From: Sinonovacula constricta
Taxonomy: Eukaryota; Mollusca; Bivalvia; Cardiida; Solecurtidae
Reading direction: 5' to 3'
DNA: 64,000 nucleotides
Assembly: GCA_007844125.1 (NCBI GenBank)
Contig: CM017558.1
Coordinates: 29,956,642-30,020,641 of the forward strand
Shown: piece by piece, positions 27,901 through 42,900 of the stretch
Position numbering within the stretch: the first letter of the stretch is position 1
Layout: the number at the start of each line of letters is the position of its first letter
Made by a program: the position numbers and the translations under genes
Notes under the pieces: generated by a model
What the model saw: the letters and a program-made list of their open reading frames with translations, nothing else
The model's database searches: none
What the model was told of the DNA's origin: nothing

Positions 27901-30900
27901 ATACCCATTTTTAATGGCTTTTTAATGAATAACATCAAGTTCGTGTTTACAAACTAACACAGATAAATGATGTGTTGTTTTCGAAGAAATTTATGTCACA
28001 ACGTGTCATATGGATAAAAAAACAACGAAGTGATTCTCATGAACGGTTTACAAGCTGTTAAGCAGAACTTTGTAGAGCATAAGATGTTGAACTGACCCAT
28101 GTTTTCCACCAGGGGGTACTTTGGCACTAGAATTGTTTTTGAGAGTACAGGAGCCTTTTTTTTAGAACTTGTTGAGATTAAGCAAGAAAAATTATTTATA
28201 TCAGGACCATACATTATGTCAAAACTTGGGATCTAGAGGGAACAAACCGTATTAATTGTAATTTTTCTGAAAACGCTCACTCAAGTTTTTGGCAAATCGC
28301 CTTTTTAAAGAATTAAACGATTGCTCTCGTTACATATTTGCAAACGTCCATGGGTGCTGCCATATTAGAAAACCATGTTTAACTCTTGAAACAGGCAATT
28401 TGCCAAACATTTGAGTGAGCGTTTTTAATAACTGTTGTTTTGGAGTGCTATGGAAAGCATTAATTATGTTTCTTTCTTAATTAGTCAAAGGTATTCCTCT
28501 TATGTTTTTTGCTGGTTTGTGTCACGTTTTGGGTAAGGGACATATGTGGGAAGATCTTCCAGCAGACCTGCGGTGTACCCAGTGGTTCTATCCAGTCATT
28601 TCTGGAGTCTTCAAAATAGCTGGACGTCGCTATAATGATCATAATTGGTCGCTGCGATGTATTTAAAAAACAAAACAAAACAAACTTAGTTTAAGTCTGA
28701 ACAATTCAATAATATTCCTTACGAATACTACCCCTGATCATCTTGTGCTAGCTCAAATGGTAGAGCATCCGTTTGCGAATCAGGAGGTCAGGGGTTCAAA
28801 CCCTGCCGGGTCAAACCAAAGACTTTAAAGTTGGTAGTAGTGGCTTCCCTCCTTATGCTCGGGGCTAACGGGATAGCGTTAAGCCTGACTTGTGTGTGTC
28901 AGTATAATGGACCGGCCGGGTTCAGTCCCTTGGCACCTCTTACGTGCCCCTGTGCTATAATGATAGAAATGTCACAGCATCAGCAAAAATGCCGGCATAT
29001 CCTAATCCGATTCCAACTTGTGCTAAGCTAACTTTGAGTAAGATGTCTCTAAAAGTATTAAAGTTACAGATCTTGTGCTTGTCAGATTTTACATAACATT
29101 CTGTAAAAGTGCTTATAAAAATCATTTTGTGATCAGACAAATGGCTCGTGTTTCAGTCTTTTGTCATAAAGTGCAGTTTAAACTTTAGCAATTATTTTTG
29201 TGTTTATTTTTGATCCAGGATCAATGCACTTTACAGGTTTTTGTCTCATTCTATATCACAGTAGGCTAGGTTGAGAAAATTAACAGTACATAAAGACTTT
29301 AGTTAGTGCTTGTAGTACATTTGTTGACATAACAGTGCATCGCTTTGGGGACCTGTCTTATAGTACAGCCATGAATATAGGGCAGTTGAGCATGGCTCTG
29401 CACCTAATTTGTATATTTTTTCATTGTCTGCTTAGCACAAATTGATAAAATTTAATCATTTATGTCAACTTTATGTGCTCTCAAATGGGAACTCATAACT
29501 ATAGTCCAAGAATTTTTAGTTATATACATGTTTAATAATTAAAAAAAATTTAAAAAAGTAATCATATATCAAATAAGATTTGTTACTTTTGGAGTCCATT
29601 GTTTAATGGTCCAGATTCTTTGTTGAAACCAGAGCTAAAAAAAATTTCTGTTTATTTACGCATAATTCAAGTGGACACCATCTCCAGATTAGTGAAATGC
29701 TGTTGTTGAGACATTAACCCCAATAAACAAACACGCAAAATTGGGAAAAAAACAAAAAAAGGCATCATCTGAAACTTCCAGTAGTGTTATGAAAGTACTC
29801 TCCCTACCTTTTGTTGAACAATAGGAATTATAAGTGTATTGCAATATAGAGCTTTTGTTTATTTTGTAAATATGCCTAGGTCGAAAACACAATTGTCATT
29901 TAATAATGCTAAACAAAACACATGGATAATCATATGGATACCACCATTAATTGTTGCCTTGTCTTGAAATGAATCAAGGTCACATATAGTTTCCCTGCCA
30001 GACCACATGAACCTATATTATCTCACCTGCATACAACATTTGTACACTGTGTCAATTTGACTTGTTTTTTGTTTGAATTATGTAACAAGCTTGTCACTGA
30101 TGTTGTAAGTGAGGTTTGCGTGAATTTTTGTGTCTTCTATCTAGGTTTATTCTTTTCCTCCATATGCTGTTCTGACCCATTTCCTGTTACCATCCTTGAT
30201 TTTTAGTTGTTTACTAAAATCTACATGCAATAGTTAATAGTAGCAGTGTAGTATAGTTCATAATTATAGGCACTTCCAACAGCCTTGGTTGAGTGTCTGC
30301 CTTCAGAATTGAAGGTCCCAGGTTCGATCCCAATTAGGGACAGGATTTTACTCCTCACAGATTTACTTTAGGATGTTTTTGGTGATTCTGAAACAAACAA
30401 TGAAGGTCCTGATCAAACAGCTCCAAGCAATGCTACTTTCCTAGTTATCTGCTAAAATTCAGATGCAATAAAAACTTAACATTTTGCAGGCAGTGCTTAC
30501 TCAAATGTAGATGCAGGAGTAGCCTTGGTTCTACCAAGACATTTGTCTAGGGTCTCCCCCCACTAAAACAGCTGGACATCACTAAAATGACCATAAATCG
30601 CTGCTGCAATATATTTTAAAAACAAAACAAATCGATTTGGGCAGGTAATAATGTTGCAGCTTAAGAGGTTACGAGAATGTTTGTTTCACGTTCATTGAAC
30701 CATTTAGTTGAACACCACCGCCCTTTGCATCGTTAAACACTGTCCTCTGCATTATTTATTTCGCATTTATGTATGTCATCACACTATGTACTTTAACCTT
30801 AACTTGCTGGGAACACCTTCCACCTCATTGACAAAGAATGTATCCCACCCTATTAGTTGAAAGAGGGCGGAGCAAGCTAGCTGATGTTTTTATGGCTTGA

Positions 30901-33900
30901 CGTATCTGGAGCCCGTCTCAATATTTATTCAATATGAGTAAAAGTATTTGGGCGAAAATTTGTAGCAACTGACTCACATGGTCAAAAATGAACCCATGCT
31001 CTTTATGATAATATTTGTACTAAATGAATGAAAAATTTGATGTGTTGAAAAGGTAGGAAATGTAGGTTAAGATTTGAAAATCCATAAATATGAAATTTTC
31101 TCCTGTCTGATGTATTGCACTAGTTGGTTGTGTATGTGTGATTGCTCTGTGTTGGACAAAACCCCTCCCAGACAAAATTTCAGACAAATCCCCTCCCAGA
31201 CAAAATTTCAGACAAAACCCCTCCCAGACAAAATTCCCAGACAAAATTTCAGACAAAAGCCCTCCCAGACAAAATTTCAGACAAAATCCCTTCCAGACAA
31301 AATCCCTTCTATTTAATTAAGGTTTGACAAACAAAATCCCTGGCATAAATTAATAAAACTTAAATTTTTGTAAGAAAAAAAAAATCCCTCATAATTATGA
31401 CTATGAACAAAATATAAATGTTGCAAATATGGAAAATTTCCAGTTGGGATTTAGTCCATCCACACAAGTACATTGCACCATTTTTCAATTTCATGTTTAA
31501 ACATTTTAAAGGTGGTATTTGACAGCTGGGACTAAAAATATTTTAATAATATATCATGATAAACCATTGTCACATGAACAGATATTGCACAGTCCTGTTT
31601 ATCGATGTCCTACACCTATCTGACAAGTGAACCATAATGCCACAATCGTCATTTCAAACATGAAATTCCTATCTGAGCCACGCTGCACTGTTAGCTATTT
31701 TTAAACTACGAAACACATGACCACTTATGTTTTAGCTGTGATGTCTATGTCTATTTTTAGCAAGAATCCCAATTGTTCTTTTTTATAGATTTGAAAAGAA
31801 TGAACATTTAAGTTTTTATTAACTTGTTTTATTGCCTTAAAATTGAGATGCTGTTGAAAATCTTCAAAGCTTAGACTACAATATGAGTTTCTTCTGCAGA
31901 TATCTTGTACAAATAACCCCAAAAAGATAACATATTGTTAAAAATTTTAGGTATAGGCAAACTGTGGGATACCACCTTTAAAGTGAAGTTTTGTGTTGTA
32001 TTTAAGTAAATAAAAAATACATGTAATCCTATCCAGACAGTCAATCTGGTCATAGAGCATTTTGGCCTTGGATCAAACTGCAGCTGCGGCATAGGTATCA
32101 ACACTCATTATAGTGGCTTTGCTTGCTAGCTTAAGCTTAATTAGTGGTTAGTGAAGTTCTGTTCTGCCTAGTGTCAGGATCATATGACAGGGTGTGGTAT
32201 CCTGTCAGGTGTTTATACCATGCTATACACAGTGAAGGCAGCACTATATCTGCTTAAAGTGAACACCATCACCAGATAACTGAAACACTGTTAGTCAGAC
32301 GATAAACCCCAAAACATAAACTTTTAATTCCATACTCAATTTTTTGTCTTCTGTCAGCTAATTGCTTGCCCTTTGACAACATTGTTTTGATTTACATTTT
32401 ATAAGTGGTTACAAAGTTATATGCAAAAATGACTGAAGCATTGATTTGCAATGCACTGGTGGTTCTACACAGACACTTGTCTGGGGTCTTTCTCCACCAA
32501 AAAGCTGGACGTTGCTATAATGATTATGAATGGTCATTTCAATGTATTTCAAAATCAAAACATTGTTGAATTTCTGTCAACTTGTTTTTGATAACATTTA
32601 AGGAGGACAAATATAGATTACATGCTCCTGAAGGTGCAACAAGGCCACAGATAGAATACAGAATTAGCATTGGAAAAATACGGACTTGTACTAGTTGTTT
32701 AAGAACTAGTACAAACATGCTTGTACAAACTGTACTAATTGAGTACAAACTGTCACCAATTCAGTACTTGGATTAATTATGTAATTGTTCAATTAAGTAC
32801 ACGACAGCAAGGTCAATGATAATCTAGCACATGAAAACCATCAAAGGCAAGAAAACACAAAGGAAAACTAACACTAGTATAAATTAATTGATTAAAAGGA
32901 ACATAAACTACTATTTAACAAATTACTATATTATAAATTGGACAAATAATTAAAAATCAAATTGATTGGATGGAAATCACATGAAAAGTGTTTGACATCA
33001 ATAAAATATATTTTAGAGAAATGAAAGGTGTTTTTTTGTTTTTTTCCTTCTTATAAACCCCACTGTCACAAGTACTGACCCACTAATTGACATCTGTTTT
33101 TTATTGGTGGAGACTTAACACCAGATAAGTGCCTGGGTAGAACCACTGAAAAGCCTCCATACAGGAAACTAGGGATGAAATTTCCCACCTACAATCTTTT
33201 AGCTAGACTAGTCTATCTAGTTTTGAAACATTTAACAATCATTGATGAAGCAATGTTATTATAAAATTAGTTTTTTAGTGTGCGAACTGGTTTAGTTTGA
33301 TTTTGAGGCACGTCAGACTGGCAGCTATGGTCATATATTCGCCACATTCAAACTTTTCAAGGCGATGGCCGATAGGCAAGCCACAGTTCAGCTTTAACAA
33401 TGCCCAAAAGGACTTTCCTTGCCACGATGTGGACCGGAACCCATGCGGTAAAATGCTGACTTTAAGAGTCGGTGAAACTAATTGCTTTGAGTTGGGGGCA
33501 GTCTTGTTTAACCCAGCTTTTATTCAAAGACTTCAGTTCTTGCATACATGATCTCATCGCATATACAATCTAGTTGCTTTTAAAAAAGCATGTTTCTTTT
33601 CTTCTAGTTAATTTCATGAAACAGCTTCCAGCTGGATGATCTGGATCTACAATGTTTGATTATGTCAGATCAATTTGGCTCATGATGCATAGCGTTACTG
33701 TAGTTCATGTATTTTAATATCAGTTTACTCTGCTGCAAATATGAAGAGCCTTCCTAGAAGTCCTGTTTTATCAAAAGGTTGAGATAAAATAAAGCTCACC
33801 CATGGTCGATTGTAACAAGAGTCGCAGACTTGCAGTCCCTTTGATTCCTCGACCTTCCACTGCATAGTTTTAAGTCTTGGTAAAGTAATGGACTAACAGT

Positions 33901-36900
33901 AATAAGGTATTCCAGCTTAACTTCTCTGTGCCTGTGGTTCTGCCAGATTATCTTAAAGGGTTTTACCAAAAAAGCAGAATTTCGCTATAATGACTTTTAA
34001 CTAATTTCTACAACAAAACATTAAATGTATAAAAAACTGATATTGAGCTAATGCTTACTTGTAAAAATTTGTAGAAATACAAAGCTCTCCCTGCCCCCAA
34101 GTTAAAAAAATATCTTTAGTGGGAAATGGAGTGGCTGGAGATTTTGTCTGCCTTGGAAAATTCTTGGGAGAGATTTTGTTCACCTATTCCTAAATGACTG
34201 GAAGAGATTAGTCCAGCTCCCACCCATTTATGGTCCTTAGGGTGACTGGATGCATCTAGCTGTTAAAGGTGTAAGAAGACCCCAGACAAACGTGTGGGTA
34301 GAACCAGTGATGCACTTCAGGCCAGCAGAAACTCTCGCTTTAATAATACTTCTTGAAATCAACAGGTTGGGTGGAGGGGGTTCTATTTACAACCTATACC
34401 ATCACCACCTCAACTCTAGATGGAGTAGTGCCAGGTTACATACCCAGTAACCACTTAGTCCTGCTAGACATGTGCATGCTTGTAAACAGACACTGTGACC
34501 CTGGCCACAATGTACCCATTTGTACTCACTTTACTGGCCACAATGTACTCACTTGCACTGAGATGTAGCCAGAGGAAAGGGCGACCCATCACTTGCGGTC
34601 AAACCACTTAGCAAGAACAGGAATAGAGGGCATTGGAAGGTCAAAATTAACAAATCTTGGTCACAACAATATTTGGTCCTGGCTGAATTGGTTAACCAAC
34701 TTCTCTGACCTCATTTAATATGGACTGGACTGGTCCAATTTCTATGAAAGCATACATTTGTCAAGCTTAGGCAAATAGTGCAGATCATGATCAGACAGCT
34801 CTCAGCTAGACAAATCATGTAGATCTAGATCAGGTAGCTTTTAAAAGGGGCTTGCTGCTCAGAATCTGCACTGTTTGCTGCAGAGAATTTAACAGATGGA
34901 AAAATGTGTGAATAAAGACTTAGGCAAATAGTTCCTCTTGGAGCTGGCTAAATTTAGCAAGTGGAAAAATGTGTGAATGAAGACTTGGGCAAATAGTTCC
35001 TCTGGGAGCAGGCTAATCTGGGTCGACATTTGTTTGCTCTTATGGCTGAAGAGTCAAAAGCATTATGACAAGTTACCTCTGTATGTAGTATGTTAATAAT
35101 TTAAATGTTGTAGAACTTAAACGTAGCAAATTAAGATTTATTTTCTTTTTTATGTCTAAGTAGAACCTATGGGGCATTGCAGGTCAGCTGGAAAACCTCC
35201 CCACATGAAAGTTCTCGCCCCTGCTCGGACGCTAACAACTCAGCTACTGGGGTCCCGGTTTAACATGGACTGGCCCAACTATTATTTCAGGAATCCAGGA
35301 TATTTTGGTCAGCTCTGATTAGGATCTACACTTCACACAAAATGGGAACTGGCTGATCTGGATCTGCACTATTTTCCTTCAGAGCTTGTAGCAATATGTC
35401 AAATTACCATTGAAAGTAGTTAGAAAAATGGACTAAGAATAAATTCTTGAAGAATTTTGATAGAAAAAAAATGATTTAAGAATGAATGATGTAAGAATTT
35501 TGTTTTGGTTAGTTTAACCCCACAACAAATTTGTTGGTGGAAGGGGTGATATACTGGAATCAGGTTGTTTGTTGGTTGGTCAATGGTCAGGCGGTTGTGT
35601 GGACTGCGGCTGGTCCGCAGGCACATTTTTTTACTATTATAGTTTTGCCTGAACTTTGAAACCTAAATTTACTATCTTATGTACCACAGGAACCTGTGAA
35701 TCAGCTTTTATTTCATTTCAATCAGATAGAAAATGCAGGAGTTGTTGCCATTTTTTAACAATATATGGATTTTAACAATATTTAGCTGCTGAAATAAAAG
35801 ATTAAAAACAGGGAGGGTGTGTGTGGGTGGGGGTAGAGGGGCGGGTGGAGTTGGGGGCACTTGTTAAAGGTGGGCTAATTTCTTTTCATCAAACAACCAA
35901 ATAAATTATTGTGACTTGGAAAGATCCCATGAATTGCTGTTCATTGATGTCCTACAATTTGTGAACCGTCTCCAGATAACTGAAATACTGTTGGTGGGAC
36001 GATAAACCTGCTCGCTCCCTTTCTGTTTCTCTCCCCGCTCCCTTTCTGTTTCTCTCCCTGCTCCTTCCCTCCCTCCCTCCCTCCCTCAGTGAAGGCAGCA
36101 CTCTATCAGCTTCCTATAAACACTGTCTCTTGATGACTAAACATTGTTTGTATGATAAATCTGACAAATATTGTCTCTATTGTGTTTTTTATGCAGATAT
36201 AGTTACAGCTTACCCAATAAAACATTTGAATATCGTATAATTCTTATTTTTTTCAGTCTTAAACATCTTTTATTTTGCTCCCTGAAGGGAGAGCATATAG
36301 TTGCCACTTTAAATTTGTCAATTTGAAGCAGAATTGTTACATGTATTTGATACAGGCAAACTTTGTGTTGATTCCACCTTTAACAAATGATCTATGTCAG
36401 ATATAACAGGTCTAACCTAATTGACCTTGCTGAACTAGATCATTTGGACGGTCTGACTTTTTCCAATGCTTCACCTTATTGACCTCCAATATAGGCTTAA
36501 CTTGGCCCTCAATTCAACAGGTCACCGAGTTTTAGTTTCCAATTACAAATACAGGTAAATTCTCTGTTTTTGGCTTGGTATGTAAATACTGTCTGAATTA
36601 GGTATTTATAGATAAGAGGGTTGGTCAGGGTTCAGAAAAAGGTGAACAATTTAGTTAATGAATGACAGCTTGTGATAATTGGATGGTTCCATTGGTGATA
36701 GTAAGGGGTGTGGGGGTAAGTTTTGAAAGAGAATGAAATTAAATAATACAGTTGGATCAGTCCATATTTATATTGATCAATAGTTTAATATACTTCTTTT
36801 TTTAGAACAAGAACATGTATGTAAATATAAAATAAATATATATATAAATCTCTATTTCTGTCTGTCTCTCTGTCAGTCTCTCTCTCTTCCCTCCCTCCCC

Positions 36901-39900
36901 CTAACTCCCTGCCCTGTCTCTCTCTCCCCCTCCCCCCCCCCCCCCATGATATTTCGTTATACAGATACATGGTTGATATTAGAAAATATCACTGATATGT
37001 TCTACATTGAAATTTTGAAGCCAGGGTGTTGGTATTTTCCATAAGCAATTTTTGTTTTCTCGAACATGGCGAATGGCGCGAGTGGTAATTCAATAAAGTT
37101 GATTTGAGTAGCAGTAAAAAAAAGTTAGAATAAAAAATTTATCCAAAAAATGTATAAAAAAAATACATTCAACAGAAGACCTTCTTTGTATGTTAGATAA
37201 TGATTCATGTGATGGTATACTCGAAAGCTTGGAGAGTGACGGTTCCTGGCAATACAGGTACATATTGGAAATTTAGTGCCTGGCAGTGAAAGGATTAATA
37301 TAAAGCATAATCCTATGCAGTATTTTTCAAAAAGTAAATGGTCAAAGCATGTTTATGATGACTTGTTCTTTTTAATATTATGAACAAATTCCCTACATGT
37401 ATGTGCCAGAGCCTATTTCTAGACTTGAAATTGCCAGTCTCACACCAAAAGCATCAGGTATGCTTGATTTATTGAAATTAGATTATTAAACTATTATTAG
37501 TAAGCAGTGACAAACTGAGTGTGTTCTAGCTGTTCTAGTTAGCTTGCAAATACTGACAGTCAGACAGTAAAAATTCAAACTGTGTCAAACACAATCTTGG
37601 CCAAGAGGTATTCAAAACAATGTCACACAGAATCCTCTAGACTAGCTAGCTAGCAGTGATGAAACCATGTCATGCAAACTGAACTCACTGTTGTTTAACG
37701 GCCTACCCTTATCTTGCTACATTTGTTAACTACCAACTCAATCCAATTTAGGTTCACTTGGTAACAATAACATACAAAAGTTCACTAGGCCCATTGCTAG
37801 TGACTGCAGCAAATCATGCTGATCCTGATCAGACAGCTCACACATTGCACCAATTCTCTTAGCTTGATCAATTTGCACTTAACCTCACAGGCAACTAATA
37901 CTGACATTGAAGGTCACAACATATTGAAGGTGACTGTGTGCAGATCATGGCTGCACACATGATTGTTTTATCATTTCTTTATTCTTCCCTGTGCTAACTT
38001 TGCTGCCTGGCATCACGTAATCTGGTCACCTGTATTTCAGCCAATCAGGCAGAAGTATGTCGGGCATTCAGTAGGACTGCACTAGCTTGCACACAGACTG
38101 TTCATAGTTGGGCAGTGATGTCATTCCCCATAATTCATGGCTATGTTTAGAACTGATCCCATTGGAGGAGATCTTCATGAAGGCATGCAGAGTATCCTGC
38201 AATGCAGAGTATCATGCAATGGGTCATTTCTTCAACTGATCAGGGGGATTGGATCAGGCTTATGCAAAAAGTATTGGCTCAGATCAGCCAGCTCCCATCT
38301 ACATCTGGATATATCACTGCTAGATTGGTTAAGGCCTGATTATGCATGAAGTTGGTTGCAAATAACTAACAATTTGGGATGGGTTATTTACAAATACAGC
38401 AGGGTAAGTGTTTTTGCTGTTCATGAATGGGATATAGGTTACATAATTCAATTACGCCAGGCTCACCTGTGCTAGGTCAACATTCTCTGAACTAAGCTGG
38501 CATAAAACTAGGTCAAGGAAGATACCATTTACATGGGCATAAGAAACTATCCTTTCTTCCCCATGGTTGGTAAATGGATTATTCCAATATGGTGGATCTG
38601 CTGCAAATGGCTGTTGGAGGAAATTTTAACTGTTCATTCTTTATTTGTAGCCAAAGTTAATAAAATAGTTGCTTCAGTTAATTGAAAGTGTTATATAAAG
38701 TGAACTATTTTAATAAACTTGTCAAAATGACATTGAAAAAAAATATATTTGCATTATGAAATAATAATGGCTTATAGATTTTGTTCTATTGTAAACATGA
38801 GAATAGCATTAGTTTTAGAAATTCATTTTTTTTGTTTGTGGTTGGAACTTTTTGAAACAGATTGTTTAAAGAAGAAAACTCAAATCTGCCGGATAAAATA
38901 TTTAATACATTGGTATATTTATATTATATGGTAAAACTGAATAAAAGAAACAGCTGGTTTAAGAACTAAAATTAAGATCCTATGGGTAGATCCCCATAGA
39001 AGACATTGGTATCCCTTAAGTAGATCCCTATAAAACGTGTTTGTATTCTTTAAGTAGTCCCTATAGAAGGCATTGGTAGGTGAGGTCTTGGGTTAAAATC
39101 TGGGTTGCAACATACTAAAGTAATTAAAAATGGTGGTATTATTGCTCCTTGCTAACTAACTGGCAAATTGAAGGGTATCTCATTGTGATGTCAGGATATT
39201 ATGACTGGGTATGATATCATGCCTTTTGTTCACAGAATGCTAAAACATTGAAGGCACCACTATATCTGCTTATTATGGACAGTGTCTCCAGATGACTGAA
39301 AAACTGTTGGTGGGACGATAAACCCAATCAGGGCTTTTTTTCACCATTTTGGGAATATGACCCATACCCCTGGAATTGGGAATTTTCGCGTCATTTTGCC
39401 AGAAATTGGGAATTTTTTACACCTTTGGGGAATAAAAAGCTGTACTGTTATATGTTGTTTTTTATCATGTTTGCCACATATATTTAATATTATCAATAAA
39501 CAACTGATGCCTGATTAGCTATGTTTAATATTATCAATAAACAACTGATGCCTGATTAGCTAGCCTAACTAGCAATAAATTTTATTAAATGACTGCTATA
39601 GTACAACCATGTATATATATTTTTTTTTTGATTGGGAATTTTTCTTCTCTGATTGGGAAAAAAGAATATGTTTTGCCATTGGGAACATGACCGAATATCG
39701 GCTATAAAATCAGCCGAAAAAAAGCCTTGCCAATAAACAAACAAATGCTTGGGTAGAGCCAATGGTGCAGTACAGGTCAGCTGGAACACCTTCTCAAATT
39801 AAGTCCTTTGTCTCAAACCAGAATAGAACCCAACGTTGAAAGGCTAAGCAATTAGTGGAGTGACAAGTTAGTGACTCTAAGCCACTTGGAGAGCCCCCCA

Positions 39901-42900
39901 CCCCCACCCCACCTGACCAATACCCGATTTATAGGCGCTACAGGTTGGGAAGGGAGGATGCTATGAATATGTGATTATTAGAAGTCGAAATCTAAATTGG
40001 TTATTGTATTGAAAAACTATAGCATTACAGAGATGAAATGTTGATGTCCCTAGTCAAGAAGTTCAGACATAATGTGGTCAAGATGAAAGGGTCCCAATGT
40101 TTGAAACCCTAACTGACCACAGTGTGTTAGTCTTTGGACCAGGCTACTATACATGTATTTACTGCATATTGCTCTAATCAGTGTCTGCATGAAGTCTGGT
40201 TCTACCCACGATGATGGACAGTCAGAAAGGGAGTCATAAGCTGAAAGAACTTGTTTCCCAATCAACTGTAAACAAAGGGGTTTAAATCAATGATGTTATC
40301 AATATAATCTGTATTATTTTCACATTTAGTGGGAGGGGGACATCGTCTTCCTTGTTTGTTACCTGTGCTCCATATATTGACTGGTATTACTGGTATTTTC
40401 CTATGTTTTGACTTGTGTGTTCCTAGTTTCTAACCTTCAAGCCTGTTGACAGTCCTTGCTAACAAGCATTAATTCCCCTCACAGGTCCCATATTCTGACT
40501 GCATGCAACAGGAACAACATGTTTAATGAACTCTTCAACAATACCACATTTAATGAACTCTTCTATTTATTACCTGGTGGCATGTTAAAATCTAGATTAT
40601 GCAGATGGATGTGCTGGCCCTAAAAATAACTAGTTAGAAGTAAGAAAGTTGGGTTGACATATCAAAGTTCCTTTTCCAAAATAATTTTTTGCCAAATTGG
40701 AAAGGAAAAATCCAATTGAAGCCTCCAACTTTTGAGATTATATGATATGGACCAGGCGCAATAGCTCAAGTGGTAGAGCGTCGGCTTGCGGATCCGAAGG
40801 TCGCAGGTTCAAACCCTGACTGGGTCGAAAACAAAGACTTAAAAATTGGTAGTAGTGGCTTCCCTCCAAAAAATCTCAGGGCTAAGGGGACAGCATTAAG
40901 CCTGACTCGTCGGTGTCAGTATTGTGGACTGGCCCAGTTCAGTCCATGGGCACCTTATAAGTGCCTCTATGCTATAAGGATAGAAATATCGCTGCACAGT
41001 ATCGGCAAAAATGTCAGCAAATCCCAATCCTTATCCCAAAATATGATATACACTGTGGAAACCTATTGTTAGCTCACCTTAGTTTAAGATGAGCTGTTGT
41101 AGTAGGCTAATGTTCAGCGTCGGTTATCAGGCGTTGGTTGTCCGGCGTCGGTTGTCAGGCGTTGGTTGTCCGGCGTCGGTAGTCAGGCGTTGGTCTACAT
41201 TGTCAAACAACAATTCCTCTTACACTGCTGGACCAAATTCATCCAAACTTTCTTGGAAGCTTAAGCAGGCAGGGGGAATGATAAGTAGTTAGTTAAACAA
41301 AAATTGATCCATAAAAAAAACATGGCCACCAGGGGCGTGGCCATTTTCCATTTATGGCTATATAGGAAAACTTAGAAAATTTTCTAGTCAGAAACTACAA
41401 GAGCTTGAGTCCTGATATTTAATATACATGTTCCTTTTGTGGTCCTGTATCAGGATTGTCACTGGACCTGGTAGCGCAATGGGTAGAGCGTCAGTTATGG
41501 GTTTGATCTTGGGCCACGACATACCCAAGTCTTAAAAGATGGTAGTGGTATAGCTCCCTTGGTGCCCGCATGGTGCATTATGTTCTATACCAAATTAAAA
41601 TCAGCTGGGCCACAGATCAAAATGTTAGAGAAAATAAAACTGAAATATGTTTCTGGTGCAAAACCCGGGGAAAAAAAACAGAAGTTGACTGGCGAGTGAT
41701 ACTTAAATGGTACTTTTTTCCATATTTTTTATCTTAGGATTTTTTTTGCATACTTGTAAAATTAAAACGGACTTTAATTACAGCTTATGAATTGTCTTAC
41801 CAGCTAGTGAAAATTGCTTAGTTTTTTAGCCCGACTTGCTTGTAAATTTCAATCCTAATTTCTATGACTGCAAAGAGCATCCTTGGTGCAGCCCATATAT
41901 TGACCTGTGCATTCCTAGTTTCTAACCTTTCTGTTCCTAGCTTCTAACCTTTCCATCTTGATCACGACCTTGTTAACAAGCATCAACCCTTACTAGTCCT
42001 ATATTCTGACTGAATGCACCTCAAAAACACATCTAATAAACTCTTAAAGGTGGTATTCGACATTTTGGACAAAATATTTTTGTCTCAACCAAATGAGACA
42101 TCGTAACTCGTTACATGAAAAGGTTTTGCCACAAACTGTTTAGTGATGCCCAAGATCTGTGAGAAGAGTGATGCATAAATCCCCTCTTGTCACTTCAGAC
42201 ATTTCCTATTTGAGCCACGCTGCTGATAGCTATTTTTAAATTACAAAAATCCTGTGACAACCTACTTTAGAGATTGCATTTTATCGTCATCTGAGTGGTC
42301 CATGCTGAGGTTGGTATCTATTTTTAGCAGAAAAAAACGTTTGTGCTTATTTATAGATTTGGATAGAATTAATATTTAGAGGGTTGTTTTTTTCCAGCAT
42401 TATAAAGTGTATAACAATTGTGAGAGTGTTCATCTTTCAATATCATCTTTACTAAGACTTAAGTGTAAGATTATGCAGATATTTTGCAGAAATTTCCCAA
42501 AACAGAGGACAAATATTGTTGCATGCAGTTGATGTAAGTTTGTAAACTGTTGGATACCACCTTTAACTTACTGTTATGAGAAATCTACAATCTTAACCAG
42601 GTAAATACAAAGTGACCAGGCTAAGGCAGTGATTTTTTTACAACTTCCATCACCAGCTGGACTAAAAATCTATGAGTCCAAAAATTTAATGTGAGAGTCC
42701 CAAGAATTCAAATTAGAAGGACCTACCCACTGTTTGGAATACCTCGGATATTAACTAACAAGGGAGACAATTTCTTTTTCACCAAGGTACCCCATCAGCT
42801 GGACATCACCATATGACTATTATTGTGTTGGTAAAATGTAACAAAAAACAGCTACAAAATCTTAAGGAACACCATTTGTGCTGTATGATTATCCCCCCCC

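Noticed and set aside
31020..31327. Repeated [12 protein letters not shown] frames
   Set aside because: All three forward frames are open across the 28-bp array; array artefact.
36785..36970. Arginine/glutamate-rich antisense frame
   Set aside because: Translation of a polypyrimidine tract.
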